The translations under genes and the position numbers were made by a program. Shown here one piece after another: positions 18,078-26,246 of a DNA stretch of 64,000 bases (its first letter is position 1; each line of letters begins with the position of its first letter). Below the pieces are notes generated by a model, which was not told where the DNA came from, made no database searches, and worked only from the letters and a program-made list of their open reading frames with translations. Source of the DNA: Pseudomonadota bacterium (GTDB taxonomy: Bacteria; Pseudomonadota; Gammaproteobacteria; Steroidobacterales; Steroidobacteraceae); NCBI GenBank assembly GCA_018241425.1, contig JAFEDU010000001.1:744001-808000 (forward strand). Direction: 5' to 3'.

Positions 18078-18409
18078 ACGTCCTCTCGCGATAGCCGCCG
18101 CAACGGATGGGCTGCGCCTTGCAGGTCGCACCACGGAAGACTACCGCGCTAAGCCCGCCGATGCAGCCTGTACCGACGGCGAATTTCCGCGCCTTTCATT
18201 CGTAGTACGCGGGAATCAATTTGAGCGAGTCGGCCTGGCGCTTGACGTGGTTGATGAAGAAGGTCGCCTTGTGGGTGGCGATAAGGGTGCCGGCCCCGGC
18301 AGCCGGCATTTTTGTTGTAAAGCCCCGGTCGCGGCGGATGCTGTCGCGTGTTATTTCTTTTTTCCCGCATTCCCCGGCGAAGGTGGATGTTCTGACATCA
18401 CGAAGGCCA
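18078..18409. other. Intergenic stretch with one doubtful mini-ORF
   Basis: The only protein-like reading is on the minus strand at 18196-18309, 37 codons ending in FFINHVKRQADSLKLIPAYYE, with no convincing ribosome site. It may be the 3' end of a deleted gene. Nothing else is recognised. Confidence 0.3.
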
Positions 18410-18631
18410 TCAGGGCGACCCGAACGCCCCCGCCTGAAGATCCTGCTCCAAGGCGGTCAGCCATTCGCTCCGATAGGTCTTCGACGTCTCGCCCTTCTTC
18501 TGGACCCGGGTTACGGTGACCGTAGTGACACCCGACTTGAACTCCCGAATTTGAAACTCGCCGGGGTCATATCCAGCCGCAGCCATCGCCAGGAACGCCG
18601 TCTGCCGCTCACTTTCGAGTGATTCCACCAT
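18410..18631 (-). CDS. Small conserved-type hypothetical protein
   Basis: 73 residues with balanced composition (FLAMAAAGYDPGEFQIREF, TTVTVTRVQKKGETSKTY, a Trp near the C-terminus). Start ATG 18631 is fixed by an excellent GAGGAGGG site six bases upstream. I do not recognise the family. The short charged beta-rich protein recalls small cytoplasmic proteins of unknown function common in beta/gammaproteobacteria. It is divergent from the antitoxin remnant. Confidence 0.65.
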   Translation of the reverse strand: MVESLESERQTAFLAMAAAGYDPGEFQIREFKSGVTTVTVTRVQKKGETSKTYRSEWLTALEQDLQAGAFGSP

Positions 18632-18774
18632 CCACTCCCTCCTCAAATCTGGAAAGTTGAGTGCACGGAGTTTGCACTGAACGCTACCCCAAAGGGGAGG
18701 ATTACCCTCGTCCATCAATGATCTGGTTCGCGGATCCACGGACTGGTCATCATACAAACGACCGGCGAACCGGC

Positions 18775-18957
18775 ATGGGCAATGAAATCGGCAACGCGGC
18801 CCGTGCGCACGGCGCCAGGATTAAGCTTGCCAAGGAAGCCGGAATCACTCGAGCCGGTTTGCACAAGGCGCTCAGTAAAGACGGCAACCCAAGCTTCGAC
18901 ACGATCGTTAAGACCATGCGCGCCCTCGGAGTCAAACTGGTTCCCAAGGCAGCCTGA
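18775..18957 (+). CDS. Truncated HigA-type antitoxin (HTH) remnant
   Basis: 60 residues with the core of the addiction-module antidote family: IGNAARAHG, KEAGITRAGLHKALSKDGNPSFDTIVKTMRALG. That is the Cro-like HTH in which Asn-Pro-Xaa-Phe follows the recognition helix. Family members usually have about 40 more residues at the N-terminus, which are absent in all frames here, and no toxin gene is adjacent. Probably a deletion remnant; a functional orphan DNA-binding protein is less likely. Confidence 0.6.
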   Translation: MGNEIGNAARAHGARIKLAKEAGITRAGLHKALSKDGNPSFDTIVKTMRALGVKLVPKAA

Positions 18958-19054
18958 CGCACAGCTGGAGATCAGTCTCTGACCCGGTTTCAAGCGTGCG
19001 CGGGAGCATCGGCGGGCTTCCTCTAAGTCAGCCGCGATTTCGGACGGTAGAGAG

Positions 19055-19127
19055 CGCCCCCGGCCGGAGTTGAACCGACGACCTACCGCTTAGGAGGCGG
19101 TCGCTCTATCCACTGAGCTACGGGGGC
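19055..19127 (-). tRNA. tRNA-Arg(CCT)
   Basis: A complete cloverleaf. Acceptor GCCCCCG pairs with CGGGGGC, the D-arm GCTC/GAGC is present, the anticodon stem ACCGC/GCGGT encloses loop CTCCTAA (anticodon CCT), and the T-arm GTCGG/CCGGC encloses TTCAACT. Discriminator G; CCA is not encoded. It reads the rare AGG codon. tRNA-Arg genes are common integration sites, but I found no duplicated 3' end nearby. Confidence 0.96.
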
Positions 19128-19321
19128 TAAAACCCAAGTTTAGCTCCCGCAAGGCGCTACTGGAACGACTGCCGGATCGTGCGGGGTCAATGCGTGGACT
19201 TCCAGCGCGATTCCCGTGAGTGGCATCGCACTTAACACCGTTTGGCCGGCCCGACCAGACGCCGGCTCCCTCAGATTCTGTCGCAGCCTGTAGGTACAGA
19301 GAACTGTCACGGAATGACAGG

Positions 19322-20254
19322 CTAGCGCAGCGATCGATGCCGGCCGAGCAGATAGCGCGCGGTCGCCAAGTCAGCGAGCCCGGTCCCCACGCTCTTAAAC
19401 ACCGTGACGTCCTGATCGGAGGTTCGACCCAAGCTGGGTGTGCTCAGAAGAGCCGAAAGGTCGGGAACCTCCCGTGTGATGGCACCCTCCTGAAGTGGAA
19501 CCATGACATCACCGCTCTCATCAAATGCCGTCGCGGTATCGACCACCACCCGCGCCCGGCGAAATAAATCGGTATCGCCTTCACGCATCTTGGGGGTATA
19601 GCTGCCGACCAGATCCACGTGAGTGCCCGGCCTTACCAGAGCACCGCTTACCAGCGGTTCGTTCGCGAGCGTAGCGCAACTGATGACGTCGGCGTCGCGC
19701 AGCGCCGCACCCAGGTCAGCCGCAGCCTCGACCTGAAGCCCATCACGGCTCAGCTTTTCAGCCAGTGCGGACGCCTTCTCGGCGGTGCGACCCCATACCA
19801 ACACGCGCTCGAAACTCCGTACGGCGCGATAGGCCGCGATCAGAAACGGCACGAGGTTTCCGGTCCCGATCATGAGTAGCACTTTGGCGTCCCTGCGCGA
19901 CATGACCGAGGTGGCGAGTGCGCATACGCCTGCAGTCCTGAGCGCGGTGAGCGACCTGGCGCTGAAGGCCGCCAGCGGGCTGCCGGCCTGGCCGTCAAGC
20001 AGCACGTACGAGCCATCCACCGTCGGCAGTCCCCGGGACGCATTGGCGGGCATCACCGTGATCACCTTGACGCCGATGGCTTCGCGCTCGCTCCAGCTCG
20101 GCATCACCAGCAGCTGCGCCCCTCCCTCTCCCGGGAGCGGATAGTGCAGGCGCGGCGGGGTAGTGGACGCACCCCGGAATGCCGATGCCAAGGCAGCCAG
20201 CAGCCCCGGCTGCTCCACCATTCTCATCATCTGGGCGTCATCTAAGGTAATCAC
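19322..20254 (-). CDS. Ornithine cyclodeaminase/mu-crystallin family protein
   Basis: A 310-residue Rossmann-fold enzyme. The family signs are an N-terminal lid (residues 1-60, RLHYPLPG), VKVITVMPANASRGLPTVDGSYVLLD, the NAD(P) loop MIGTGNLVPFLIAAY near residue 130, and GTHVDLVGSYTPKMREGD. Members deaminate ornithine to proline, make alanine, or reduce cyclic imines (pyrroline- or piperideine-2-carboxylate); the sequence alone does not say which. It is divergent from the aldehyde dehydrogenase at 20434, suggesting an amino-acid/amine degradation pair. Confidence 0.88.
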   Translation of the reverse strand: MITLDDAQMMRMVEQPGLLAALASAFRGASTTPPRLHYPLPGEGGAQLLVMPSWSEREAIGVKVITVMPANASRGLPTVDGSYVLLDGQAGSPLAAFSARSLTALRTAGVCALATSVMSRRDAKVLLMIGTGNLVPFLIAAYRAVRSFERVLVWGRTAEKASALAEKLSRDGLQVEAAADLGAALRDADVISCATLANEPLVSGALVRPGTHVDLVGSYTPKMREGDTDLFRRARVVVDTATAFDESGDVMVPLQEGAITREVPDLSALLSTPSLGRTSDQDVTVFKSVGTGLADLATARYLLGRHRSLR

Positions 20255-20395
20255 GGCTATTTCTGCGTGGCCCTGGGCGCAACGTATTGGTGCCGCCCTT
20301 TACGGGCCCGATGCTCATTATGACCGGAGTGTATTTGGCAGCGATTTTCAACCATGCGGAGGCGCTGCGCGACACCGCTTAGCGCTACTATTCGA

Positions 20396-20414
20396 GGCCC
20401 GGCGACGCCGGGCC
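20396..20414 (+). other. Hairpin in the leader of the aldehyde dehydrogenase gene
   Basis: GGCCCGGC and GCCGGGCC with a 3-base loop end 19 bp before the ATG at 20434, just ahead of the ribosome site. There is no T-run, so it is more likely a 5'-UTR structure than a terminator. Confidence 0.3.
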
Positions 20415-20433
20415 CAACTTATCGGAGCTTCCT

Positions 20434-21855
20434 ATGCGCGAATACACGCGCTTCTACATCAATGGTGCGTGGGTGAGCCCCGCCCAGCCCAAGACCTTGG
20501 ATGTCATCAACCCGGCCACCGAGGCGGTGGCGGGCCGGATCTCCCTCGGCAGCGCCGCGGACGTCGATCGTGCCGTGCAGGCCGCGCGCCAGGCGTTCAC
20601 CACCTGGGGCGCGAGCTCCCGGGAAGAGCGGCTCGAGGCCCTGGGTAGGCTCGCGGCCGAGTATCGCAAGCGGATGGACGACATCGCCGCGGCGATCACC
20701 GAGGAGATGGGCGCGCCGCGAAAGCTCGCCCACACCGCGCAGGCGCCGAGCGGACTCGGCCACATCGAGACGGCCATCGCCGTGCTGCGCGACTACCCGT
20801 TCGAGCAGGTGCGCGGCACGACCCGGATCGTGAAAGAACCGATCGGGGTCTGCGCCCTGATCACGCCCTGGAACTGGCCGATGAACCAGATCGCCTGCAA
20901 GGTGGCCCCGGCGCTCGCGACCGGCTGCACCGTCGTGCTCAAGCCCTCGGAGATCGCGCCGTTCTCCGGTCACATCTTCGCCGAGATCGTCGAGGCCGCG
21001 GGCCTGCCGCCCGGAGTGTTCAACCTGGTCGACGGCGACGGGCCGACGGTCGGGGCCGCCCTCGCCTCGCACCCGGAGGTCGACCTCGTCTCCTTCACCG
21101 GATCGACGCGGGCCGGCATCGAGGTCGCCAAAAACGCCGCGGCGACCGTCAAGCGCGTGGCGCAGGAGCTCGGCGGCAAGTCCCCGAACATCCTCCTGGA
21201 CGATGCCGACTTCGAGAAAGCCGTCACCGCCAGCATCCGCAGCGTCATGAGCAACTCAGGACAGTCCTGCAATGCGCCCACGCGCATGCTCGTGCCGGCG
21301 CACCGCATGGCCGAGGTCACGCAGATCGCCCGGCGCGCCGCCGAGGCCATCCGGGTCGGGGACCCGGGCGGGGACGCCGATTTGGGCCCGGTGGTCTCCG
21401 CGGTACAGTGGAAGAAGATCCAGGACCTCATCGCGGTGGGCATCGATGAGGGCGCCGAGCTCATCGCGGGAGGGCTGGGACTGCCGAACGGGCTGTCGCG
21501 CGGCTACTACGTCAGGCCGACGGTCTTCGCCGGCGTCACCAACGACATGCGGATCGCGCGTGAGGAGATCTTCGGCCCCGTGCTCACGATCCTCGGCTAC
21601 GAGTCCCCGGAGCAGGCCGTCGCGATTGCCAACGACACCGAGTACGGGCTGGCCGCCTACATCTGGGGCACCGACCCTGCGAAGCTCAGGAAGGTGATCC
21701 CGCGCCTGCGCGCGGGCAGGGTCGGGGTCAACGGCGCCGGCGGCGACCTGTTTGCACCCTTCGGTGGCTATAAGCGCAGCGGCAACGGCCGCGAATGGGG
21801 CGAGTACGGATTCCATGAGTTCGTGGAGCTGAAGGCCGTGCTCGGAGCTCCCTAG
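20434..21855 (+). CDS. NAD(P)-dependent aldehyde dehydrogenase
   Basis: A 473-residue ALDH-superfamily enzyme. ITPWNWPMNQIACKVAPAL begins the cofactor site, QELGGKSP (near residue 250) supplies the catalytic Glu, and SGQSCNAPTR (near residue 282) the nucleophilic Cys. IFGPVLTILGYE and the C-terminal FGGYKRSGNGREWGEYG motif are complete. Substrate is not evident; the sequence type is close to enzymes annotated as aldehyde dehydrogenases of aromatic or amine catabolism. Divergent from the ornithine cyclodeaminase homologue. Confidence 0.92.
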   Translation: MREYTRFYINGAWVSPAQPKTLDVINPATEAVAGRISLGSAADVDRAVQAARQAFTTWGASSREERLEALGRLAAEYRKRMDDIAAAITEEMGAPRKLAHTAQAPSGLGHIETAIAVLRDYPFEQVRGTTRIVKEPIGVCALITPWNWPMNQIACKVAPALATGCTVVLKPSEIAPFSGHIFAEIVEAAGLPPGVFNLVDGDGPTVGAALASHPEVDLVSFTGSTRAGIEVAKNAAATVKRVAQELGGKSPNILLDDADFEKAVTASIRSVMSNSGQSCNAPTRMLVPAHRMAEVTQIARRAAEAIRVGDPGGDADLGPVVSAVQWKKIQDLIAVGIDEGAELIAGGLGLPNGLSRGYYVRPTVFAGVTNDMRIAREEIFGPVLTILGYESPEQAVAIANDTEYGLAAYIWGTDPAKLRKVIPRLRAGRVGVNGAGGDLFAPFGGYKRSGNGREWGEYGFHEFVELKAVLGAP

Positions 21856-21968
21856 CCTTACGCAGCGACGGCGAGGTTGCGGCCCGGCTCTTCGAACCCG
21901 GCCGGTTTCCGGTGGCTGCGGACCTGCACTCCGTGACGGTCTTCGGCGGCAGCCCCAGCCCGACCCAA

Positions 21969-22616
21969 TCACCGGGTGATGGCAGGCCCGGAGCGGAATA
22001 CCCCGAAGTAGACGTACGACGTACCGGCCCGGGTGCCGGGCGGCACACGCGGCGGGACCGCGTTGGCGATCGCGGGAATGGTGCGCAGGTACGCCACCAC
22101 GGCGGCCACATCATCGTCGGTCATGCGCTGGTACAGCGGCCACGACATTACGACCAGGTGGCCGGGTTCGCCGTTGAGGCTGCCGGTGCGGATCGCCGCG
22201 GCGATCTGGGCGTCGGTCCAGTTGCCGAGGCCCATCGCCGGGTCAGGCGTGAGGTTCGCCGGGTAGGCCACTCCCGGGAAACCCCCGCGCATCGGGTTGG
22301 TGTAGGCGATGCCCAGGTGCGAGCCGGCCAGCTCCCGCCTGGGATCCGGTTCCCCGACCAGGGCCCCGTCGGTATGGCAGGCGGCACATCCGGTGATCTG
22401 GACGAGGTAGCGACCGTGCGCGATCCGCACCTGCTGCTGCGGGGTCTGCCGCTCCAGGGTCGCAGGATCGGGAGCCGGCGTCTCGAGGGCCGCCTTGGAA
22501 TAGACGGCCTCATAGTGCTCGAGCGGGTAGCCCACCCCGCCGCAGGCGGACAGGACTGCGCAAGAGGCGGCCAAAAGCAGGTTCGAAACGCGGCGACTGA
22601 CGGGCGCAGTGATCAT
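21969..22616 (-). CDS. Lipoprotein c-type cytochrome
   Basis: About 215 residues with a lipoprotein signal (AASCAVLSACGG) and one haem-binding CAACH motif near residue 80. A methionine-rich C-terminal region (VVMSWPLYQRMTDDDVAAVVAYLRTIP) fits the axial ligand and terminal helix of a class I cytochrome c. ATG 22616 has GAGG four bases upstream. Last gene of a four-gene leftward set with a second cytochrome, an eRF1-like protein and a CBS protein. It probably carries electrons at the periplasmic face of a membrane; its partner is unknown. Confidence 0.85.
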   Translation of the reverse strand: MITAPVSRRVSNLLLAASCAVLSACGGVGYPLEHYEAVYSKAALETPAPDPATLERQTPQQQVRIAHGRYLVQITGCAACHTDGALVGEPDPRRELAGSHLGIAYTNPMRGGFPGVAYPANLTPDPAMGLGNWTDAQIAAAIRTGSLNGEPGHLVVMSWPLYQRMTDDDVAAVVAYLRTIPAIANAVPPRVPPGTRAGTSYVYFGVFRSGPAITR

Positions 22617-22690
22617 GGAACCTCGGACAATCCAGTCATAGGCACTGAGTCTCAAGGATGCGCCCTTCGATGTCGACCTCCGACGACCTG

Positions 22691-23131
22691 CTACGGCCGT
22701 GCCGATCGCTCGGCGGTCAGCTCGGTGCGGATGACCTGCACTACATCGCTCAGCTGCTGCGCGAGAGACCCCAGCAGATCGTCCACCGAGAGCACGCCGA
22801 CCAGCTGACCTTCGGCAACTACCGGGACGCGGCGCACGCCGGCCTCGCGCATGAGGCCGAGCGCGCTGACGGGAGACTGTGACTCTTCGATGAGTAGCGG
22901 GTTACGCGTCATGACGTCCCCGACCGTGAATTCCGACGGGCTGGCGCCCTGGGCCACCACCGCGGTCACGATGTCGCGGTCCGTGATGACGCCCACCACG
23001 CGCTGCTGCTGCGGCCGGATCACCACCAGGAACCCGACGTGGGTCTCGCGCATGCGCTGCGCCGCCACAGGGAGCGATTCTGACTCATAGGCGGTGAGCG
23101 GGCTGCGCCGGCACAATCGTGCGACCGTCAT
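22691..23131 (-). CDS. CBS-pair protein
   Basis: 146 residues made of two CBS motifs: residues 10-65 (LTAYESESLPVAAQRMRETHVGFLVVI, VVGVITDRDIV) and 75-130 (VGDVMTRNPLLIEESQSPVSALGLMREAGVRRVPVV, LVGVLSVDDLL). Such pairs bind adenine nucleotides or NAD and report energy state. ATG 23131 is chosen for its GGGAGA site. It lies between cytochrome and eRF1-like genes in a cluster that also includes Usp, so a stress or low-oxygen role is inferred. Confidence 0.88.
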   Translation of the reverse strand: MTVARLCRRSPLTAYESESLPVAAQRMRETHVGFLVVIRPQQQRVVGVITDRDIVTAVVAQGASPSEFTVGDVMTRNPLLIEESQSPVSALGLMREAGVRRVPVVAEGQLVGVLSVDDLLGSLAQQLSDVVQVIRTELTAERSARP

Positions 23132-23156
23132 GGCACTCTCCCTCGAGGCTCGGGGG

Positions 23157-23564
23157 TCAGCGCTTCGGCGCCACCTGGGACTGCATGCGGTCATCCGCAT
23201 GGAAGAACTTCCGGCCGATGGCCGCAAGCTCCCCGTCGCTGGGATGGTCGAGCGACTCGATGCCCACGATGCACGAGGCGATCCTCGGGTGACGACGCTC
23301 CAGGTACGACATCAGCTCCAGCTTGGCGCTGGCGGGGCCGGTGAGAAGAATCCGCGCGTAACCCTGAAGTGCCTGCGAGACCCGCTCCAGGTAGTCGGTG
23401 TCGACCGCAGCATGCCCGCTGCCGGATTCGTTGGCCTTGTGGTGCAGATGCCGGTGAGGGTGCGTGCTCGCAACCTTCTGCCAGCGAATCTCCCCGCCCT
23501 CCAGAGCCGCGAGTTTCGCCAGCTGGTGGTCGATCCAGACCAGTAAATGAACATTTTGCATCAT
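23157..23564 (-). CDS. Stand-alone eRF1-domain-3-like (baeRF/host-attachment) protein
   Basis: 135 residues beginning VHLLVWIDHQLAKLAAL, with the His-rich HPHRHLHHKANESG segment and an ARILLTGPASAKLELMSYLERRHP core. This is the same architecture as the C-terminal half of the protein at 17355-18077. The domain is related to the third domain of archaeal/eukaryotic release factors and Pelota, found in bacteria near stress genes. Function in ribosome rescue is proposed for some relatives; not shown here. Confidence 0.78.
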   Translation of the reverse strand: MMQNVHLLVWIDHQLAKLAALEGGEIRWQKVASTHPHRHLHHKANESGSGHAAVDTDYLERVSQALQGYARILLTGPASAKLELMSYLERRHPRIASCIVGIESLDHPSDGELAAIGRKFFHADDRMQSQVAPKR

Positions 23565-23597
23565 ACGCTGCCGCTTCTGTCCTGTGGCCCTGGTCGT

Positions 23598-23987
23598 CTA
23601 GAACTGGCACCGCCCGCGCAGGGAGAGCACGTAGCGGGCCACCTGTGCCGCCTGGTCCGGCATCAGCATGGGGTCTGGCATGGTGATACGCACCGAGTTC
23701 TCGTCCCAGTGGGTATGGAGGACGAACTGGCTCACTGACTTGAGTGTCGTCTCCGGCCTGTTTGCAATCGCGCAGAAACTCGGCGTGACGTGGTTAAGGA
23801 TCGGCGGCTCTTGCTGGGTCGCGGCAACGACGTGGCAAGCCGAGCAGACCTGCAGGGCGAGTTTCTCTCCGGGTTCGCTGGCCAGCGCCAAGCCCACGCC
23901 AAGCAGGCCGAACAGCGCAACCTGTATCCTGGCTTTCCAAACCTGCTTTTTGCACGACCGAAGGGGCACCACATACCTCAGCTTCAA
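23598..23987 (-). CDS. Monohaem cytochrome c
   Basis: 129 residues. An N-terminal export signal (VALFGLLGVGLALA), one CSACH haem motif near residue 48, and a C-terminal MPDPMLMPDQAAQVARYVLSL helix with candidate Met ligand. First gene of the leftward cluster, 142 bp from the divergent alcohol dehydrogenase. Short soluble or periplasmic class I cytochrome; partners unknown. Confidence 0.85.
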   Translation of the reverse strand: MKLRYVVPLRSCKKQVWKARIQVALFGLLGVGLALASEPGEKLALQVCSACHVVAATQQEPPILNHVTPSFCAIANRPETTLKSVSQFVLHTHWDENSVRITMPDPMLMPDQAAQVARYVLSLRGRCQF

Positions 23988-24129
23988 CGCTCACGATAGT
24001 CTGGGCACGCCAGGCGGGCCCGCATCCGGAAAAGTACCTACCTTCCCCGGGCCTCGGCAGCAGGTGCAAGCTCATGCGACGATTGCAGCGTTGCACTGCG
24101 CAAGAAGACCGCGGAGGCGCCATAGGTCA

Positions 24130-25116
24130 ATGAAAGCGATGCGAGTGCATCCCGGACGTCGCGCTCTGGTGTGCGAGGAGCTCGAAATCCCGGAACCGCG
24201 CGACCAGCAACTGCTGATCCAGGTGTCCGCCTGCGGCGTGTGTCGCACCGACCTGCACGTGCTCGATGGGGAACTTCCGGACCTGCACTTGCCACTGACG
24301 CCCGGCCACGAAGTGGTCGGCACGGTCGTGCGTGCAGCGATCCCCGGACCCTTCGTCCCGGGCGACCGGGTCGGGGTTCCCTGGCTGGCGCACACCTGCG
24401 GCGCCTGCTCCTTCTGCAGAGGGGGGCAGGAGAACCTGTGCGCGGACGCGCAATTCACCGGCTACACGTGCGATGGCGGATATGCCGAATACCTCATCGC
24501 AGACTGGCGTTACTGCCTCGCGATCCCCCGCCATTACTCGGACATCGCCGCCGCACCCCTCCTGTGCGCGGGACTCATCGGCTACCGGGCCTACCGCGCG
24601 GCAGGCGAGGCCGCTGCCCTGGGGCTGTATGGGTTCGGCGCCTCCGCCCACCTGCTGGCGCAGCTGGCGTGTGCACAGCACCGACGCGTCTACGCCTTCA
24701 CCCGACCCGGCGATGTCGCAGCGCAGAACCTCGCCCGGAGCCTGGGGGCGACGTGGGCCGGAGCTTCCTGCGAACGGCCCCCGGAACCCCTCGATGCCGC
24801 GATAATCTTCGCGCCCCTCGGTTCTCTGATACCGCAGGCCCTGGCCGCGTGCCGGCGGGGCGGTCGCGTGGTCTGTGCCGGGATCCACATGTCTGACGTC
24901 CCGGCCTTTCCCTATTCGCTGCTTTGGGGTGAGCGCACGGTCACCTCCGTGGCGAACCTTACCCGGAGGGATGGCCAGGAATTCATGGCGCTCGCCTCGG
25001 ATCTCGTGCTGCGTCCCCATGTCGAGACCTATCCGCTGGAAGGGGCCAATGAGGCGCTCGAGCGGCTCAGGGGCGGCAACGTCAACGGCTGCGCAGTGCT
25101 GGCCGTCGCGCGCTGA
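24130..25116 (+). CDS. Zinc-dependent alcohol dehydrogenase
   Basis: A 328-residue medium-chain dehydrogenase of the AdhA/AdhP type. The catalytic-zinc region CGVCRTDLHVLDGELP plus GHEVVG, the structural-zinc cluster CGACSFCRGGQENLC (near residues 95-110), and a Rossmann half starting LGLYGFGASAHLLAQLA (a variant of the usual Gly-rich loop). It would interconvert short alcohols and aldehydes with NAD(H). Start ATG 24130. Paired with a tandem Usp gene downstream, as in low-oxygen/stress regulons of other proteobacteria. Confidence 0.9.
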   Translation: MKAMRVHPGRRALVCEELEIPEPRDQQLLIQVSACGVCRTDLHVLDGELPDLHLPLTPGHEVVGTVVRAAIPGPFVPGDRVGVPWLAHTCGACSFCRGGQENLCADAQFTGYTCDGGYAEYLIADWRYCLAIPRHYSDIAAAPLLCAGLIGYRAYRAAGEAAALGLYGFGASAHLLAQLACAQHRRVYAFTRPGDVAAQNLARSLGATWAGASCERPPEPLDAAIIFAPLGSLIPQALAACRRGGRVVCAGIHMSDVPAFPYSLLWGERTVTSVANLTRRDGQEFMALASDLVLRPHVETYPLEGANEALERLRGGNVNGCAVLAVAR

Positions 25117-25198
25117 GCAGCGCTAGGTATTTCTGCGGATCCCGCTGCGGCATGTCCGGATTTCCGTGCACAGGGCGCATCGCAAAATCGCCTCCACC

Positions 25199-26197
25199 AT
25201 GGCCCGTCGTCCCGCCAAGATCGCGCGAATCCTGGTCGCCCTGAAGGACATCAGGCGTACACCCGCGCACGTGCTGGGCAAGGTGCTCCACCTGGCGAAG
25301 GGGCTCAATGCCGAGGTCTGCCTGTTCCACGCGCTCAGCGACCCGGTCTTCATCAACAGCGTCACGCTCGCGACCACCTCGCTCGAGGTCATCGAAGCGC
25401 GCGCGCAGAAGCGTGCCCCGCACCGGCTCGAGTCCCTGGCCGGCCTCCTGCGACGCAAGGGCGTCACCACGACCACCCGCGTGGACTGGGACTATCCGGC
25501 CCATGAGGCGGTGATCCGCGCCACCATGAGTTGGGCGGCGGACCTGGTGATCGTGGACTGCTACCGCACGCAGCATCGCGCCCCCTGGCTGCTGCGCTTC
25601 ACCGACTGGGAGCTGCTGCGCAACTGTCCGGTTCCAGTGCTCCTGCTCAAGAACCGGCGCCTGTATGCTCGCCGCCCGGTGTTGGCGGCGGTCGATCCCC
25701 TGCACGCCTTCGCGAAGCCCGCGAAGCTCGATGGCGAGATCCTGAGCTATGCGAGTGCCGCGGCCGCGGCGCTGCGCTCGCCCCTGCACGCGGTAAGTGC
25801 CTACAACCCGCTGCTGACCGGCATGACGCCTGCCGAACTCATCGCCCCCGGCGGGATCAAGCGTGCCCAGGCCGCCGCTGCCGATCGGGCACGCCGCAGC
25901 GCGGAGCCGGAACTCGAGCAGCATGGCATCACCCAGCGGCGCCGGCATATCGTCGACCACGCCCCGGCCGCCGCCATCCAGCAGACCGCGGCCGAGATCG
26001 ATGCCCAGATGGTCGTGATGGGTGCCATCTCGCGCACGGGACTCAAGCGCCTGCTGGTGGGCAACACTGCCGAGCGGGCGCTCGACCTCCTGGAGTGCGA
26101 CGTTTTGGTGGTCAAGCCGCCGGGGTTCCGGCCGCGGGTCCCGCGCAGCAGCCGTGGCCCCCAGCTGCTCGCGGTCGCGACGATCGCCGGCATGTAG
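25199..26197 (+). CDS. Tandem universal stress protein (UspE-like)
   Basis: About 332 residues with two Usp domains. The first (residues 8-150) begins ARILVALKDIRRTPAHVL and ends ...NCPVPVLLLKNRR. The second (about 155-310) contains the ATP-binding-type GNTAERALDLLECDVLVVKPPGF, preceded by MGAISRTGLKRLLV. The first domain lacks the G-x9-G-S/T motif, so only the second is likely to bind nucleotide, as in UspE. ATG 25199 preferred because the upstream 11 residues are not family-like. Confidence 0.85.
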   Translation: MARRPAKIARILVALKDIRRTPAHVLGKVLHLAKGLNAEVCLFHALSDPVFINSVTLATTSLEVIEARAQKRAPHRLESLAGLLRRKGVTTTTRVDWDYPAHEAVIRATMSWAADLVIVDCYRTQHRAPWLLRFTDWELLRNCPVPVLLLKNRRLYARRPVLAAVDPLHAFAKPAKLDGEILSYASAAAAALRSPLHAVSAYNPLLTGMTPAELIAPGGIKRAQAAAADRARRSAEPELEQHGITQRRRHIVDHAPAAAIQQTAAEIDAQMVVMGAISRTGLKRLLVGNTAERALDLLECDVLVVKPPGFRPRVPRSSRGPQLLAVATIAGM

Positions 26198-26246
26198 CGG
26201 AATACGGCCGGCAGTCTCCGGACTGACCCGCCGCGCACCCAGCCGC

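Noticed and set aside
18196-18309. 37-codon minus-strand mini-ORF
   Set aside because: Protein-like ending but no ribosome site and no full-length relative recognised; kept only as a note on the gap.
19055-19127. tRNA-Arg as attachment site of a genomic island
   Set aside because: No integrase and no repeat of the tRNA 3' end seen within the window.
24088-24110. TTGC-N5-GCAA palindrome before the alcohol dehydrogenase as an FNR box
   Set aside because: FNR/Anr sites need TTGAT-N4-ATCAA. Both the half-sites and the spacing differ here.
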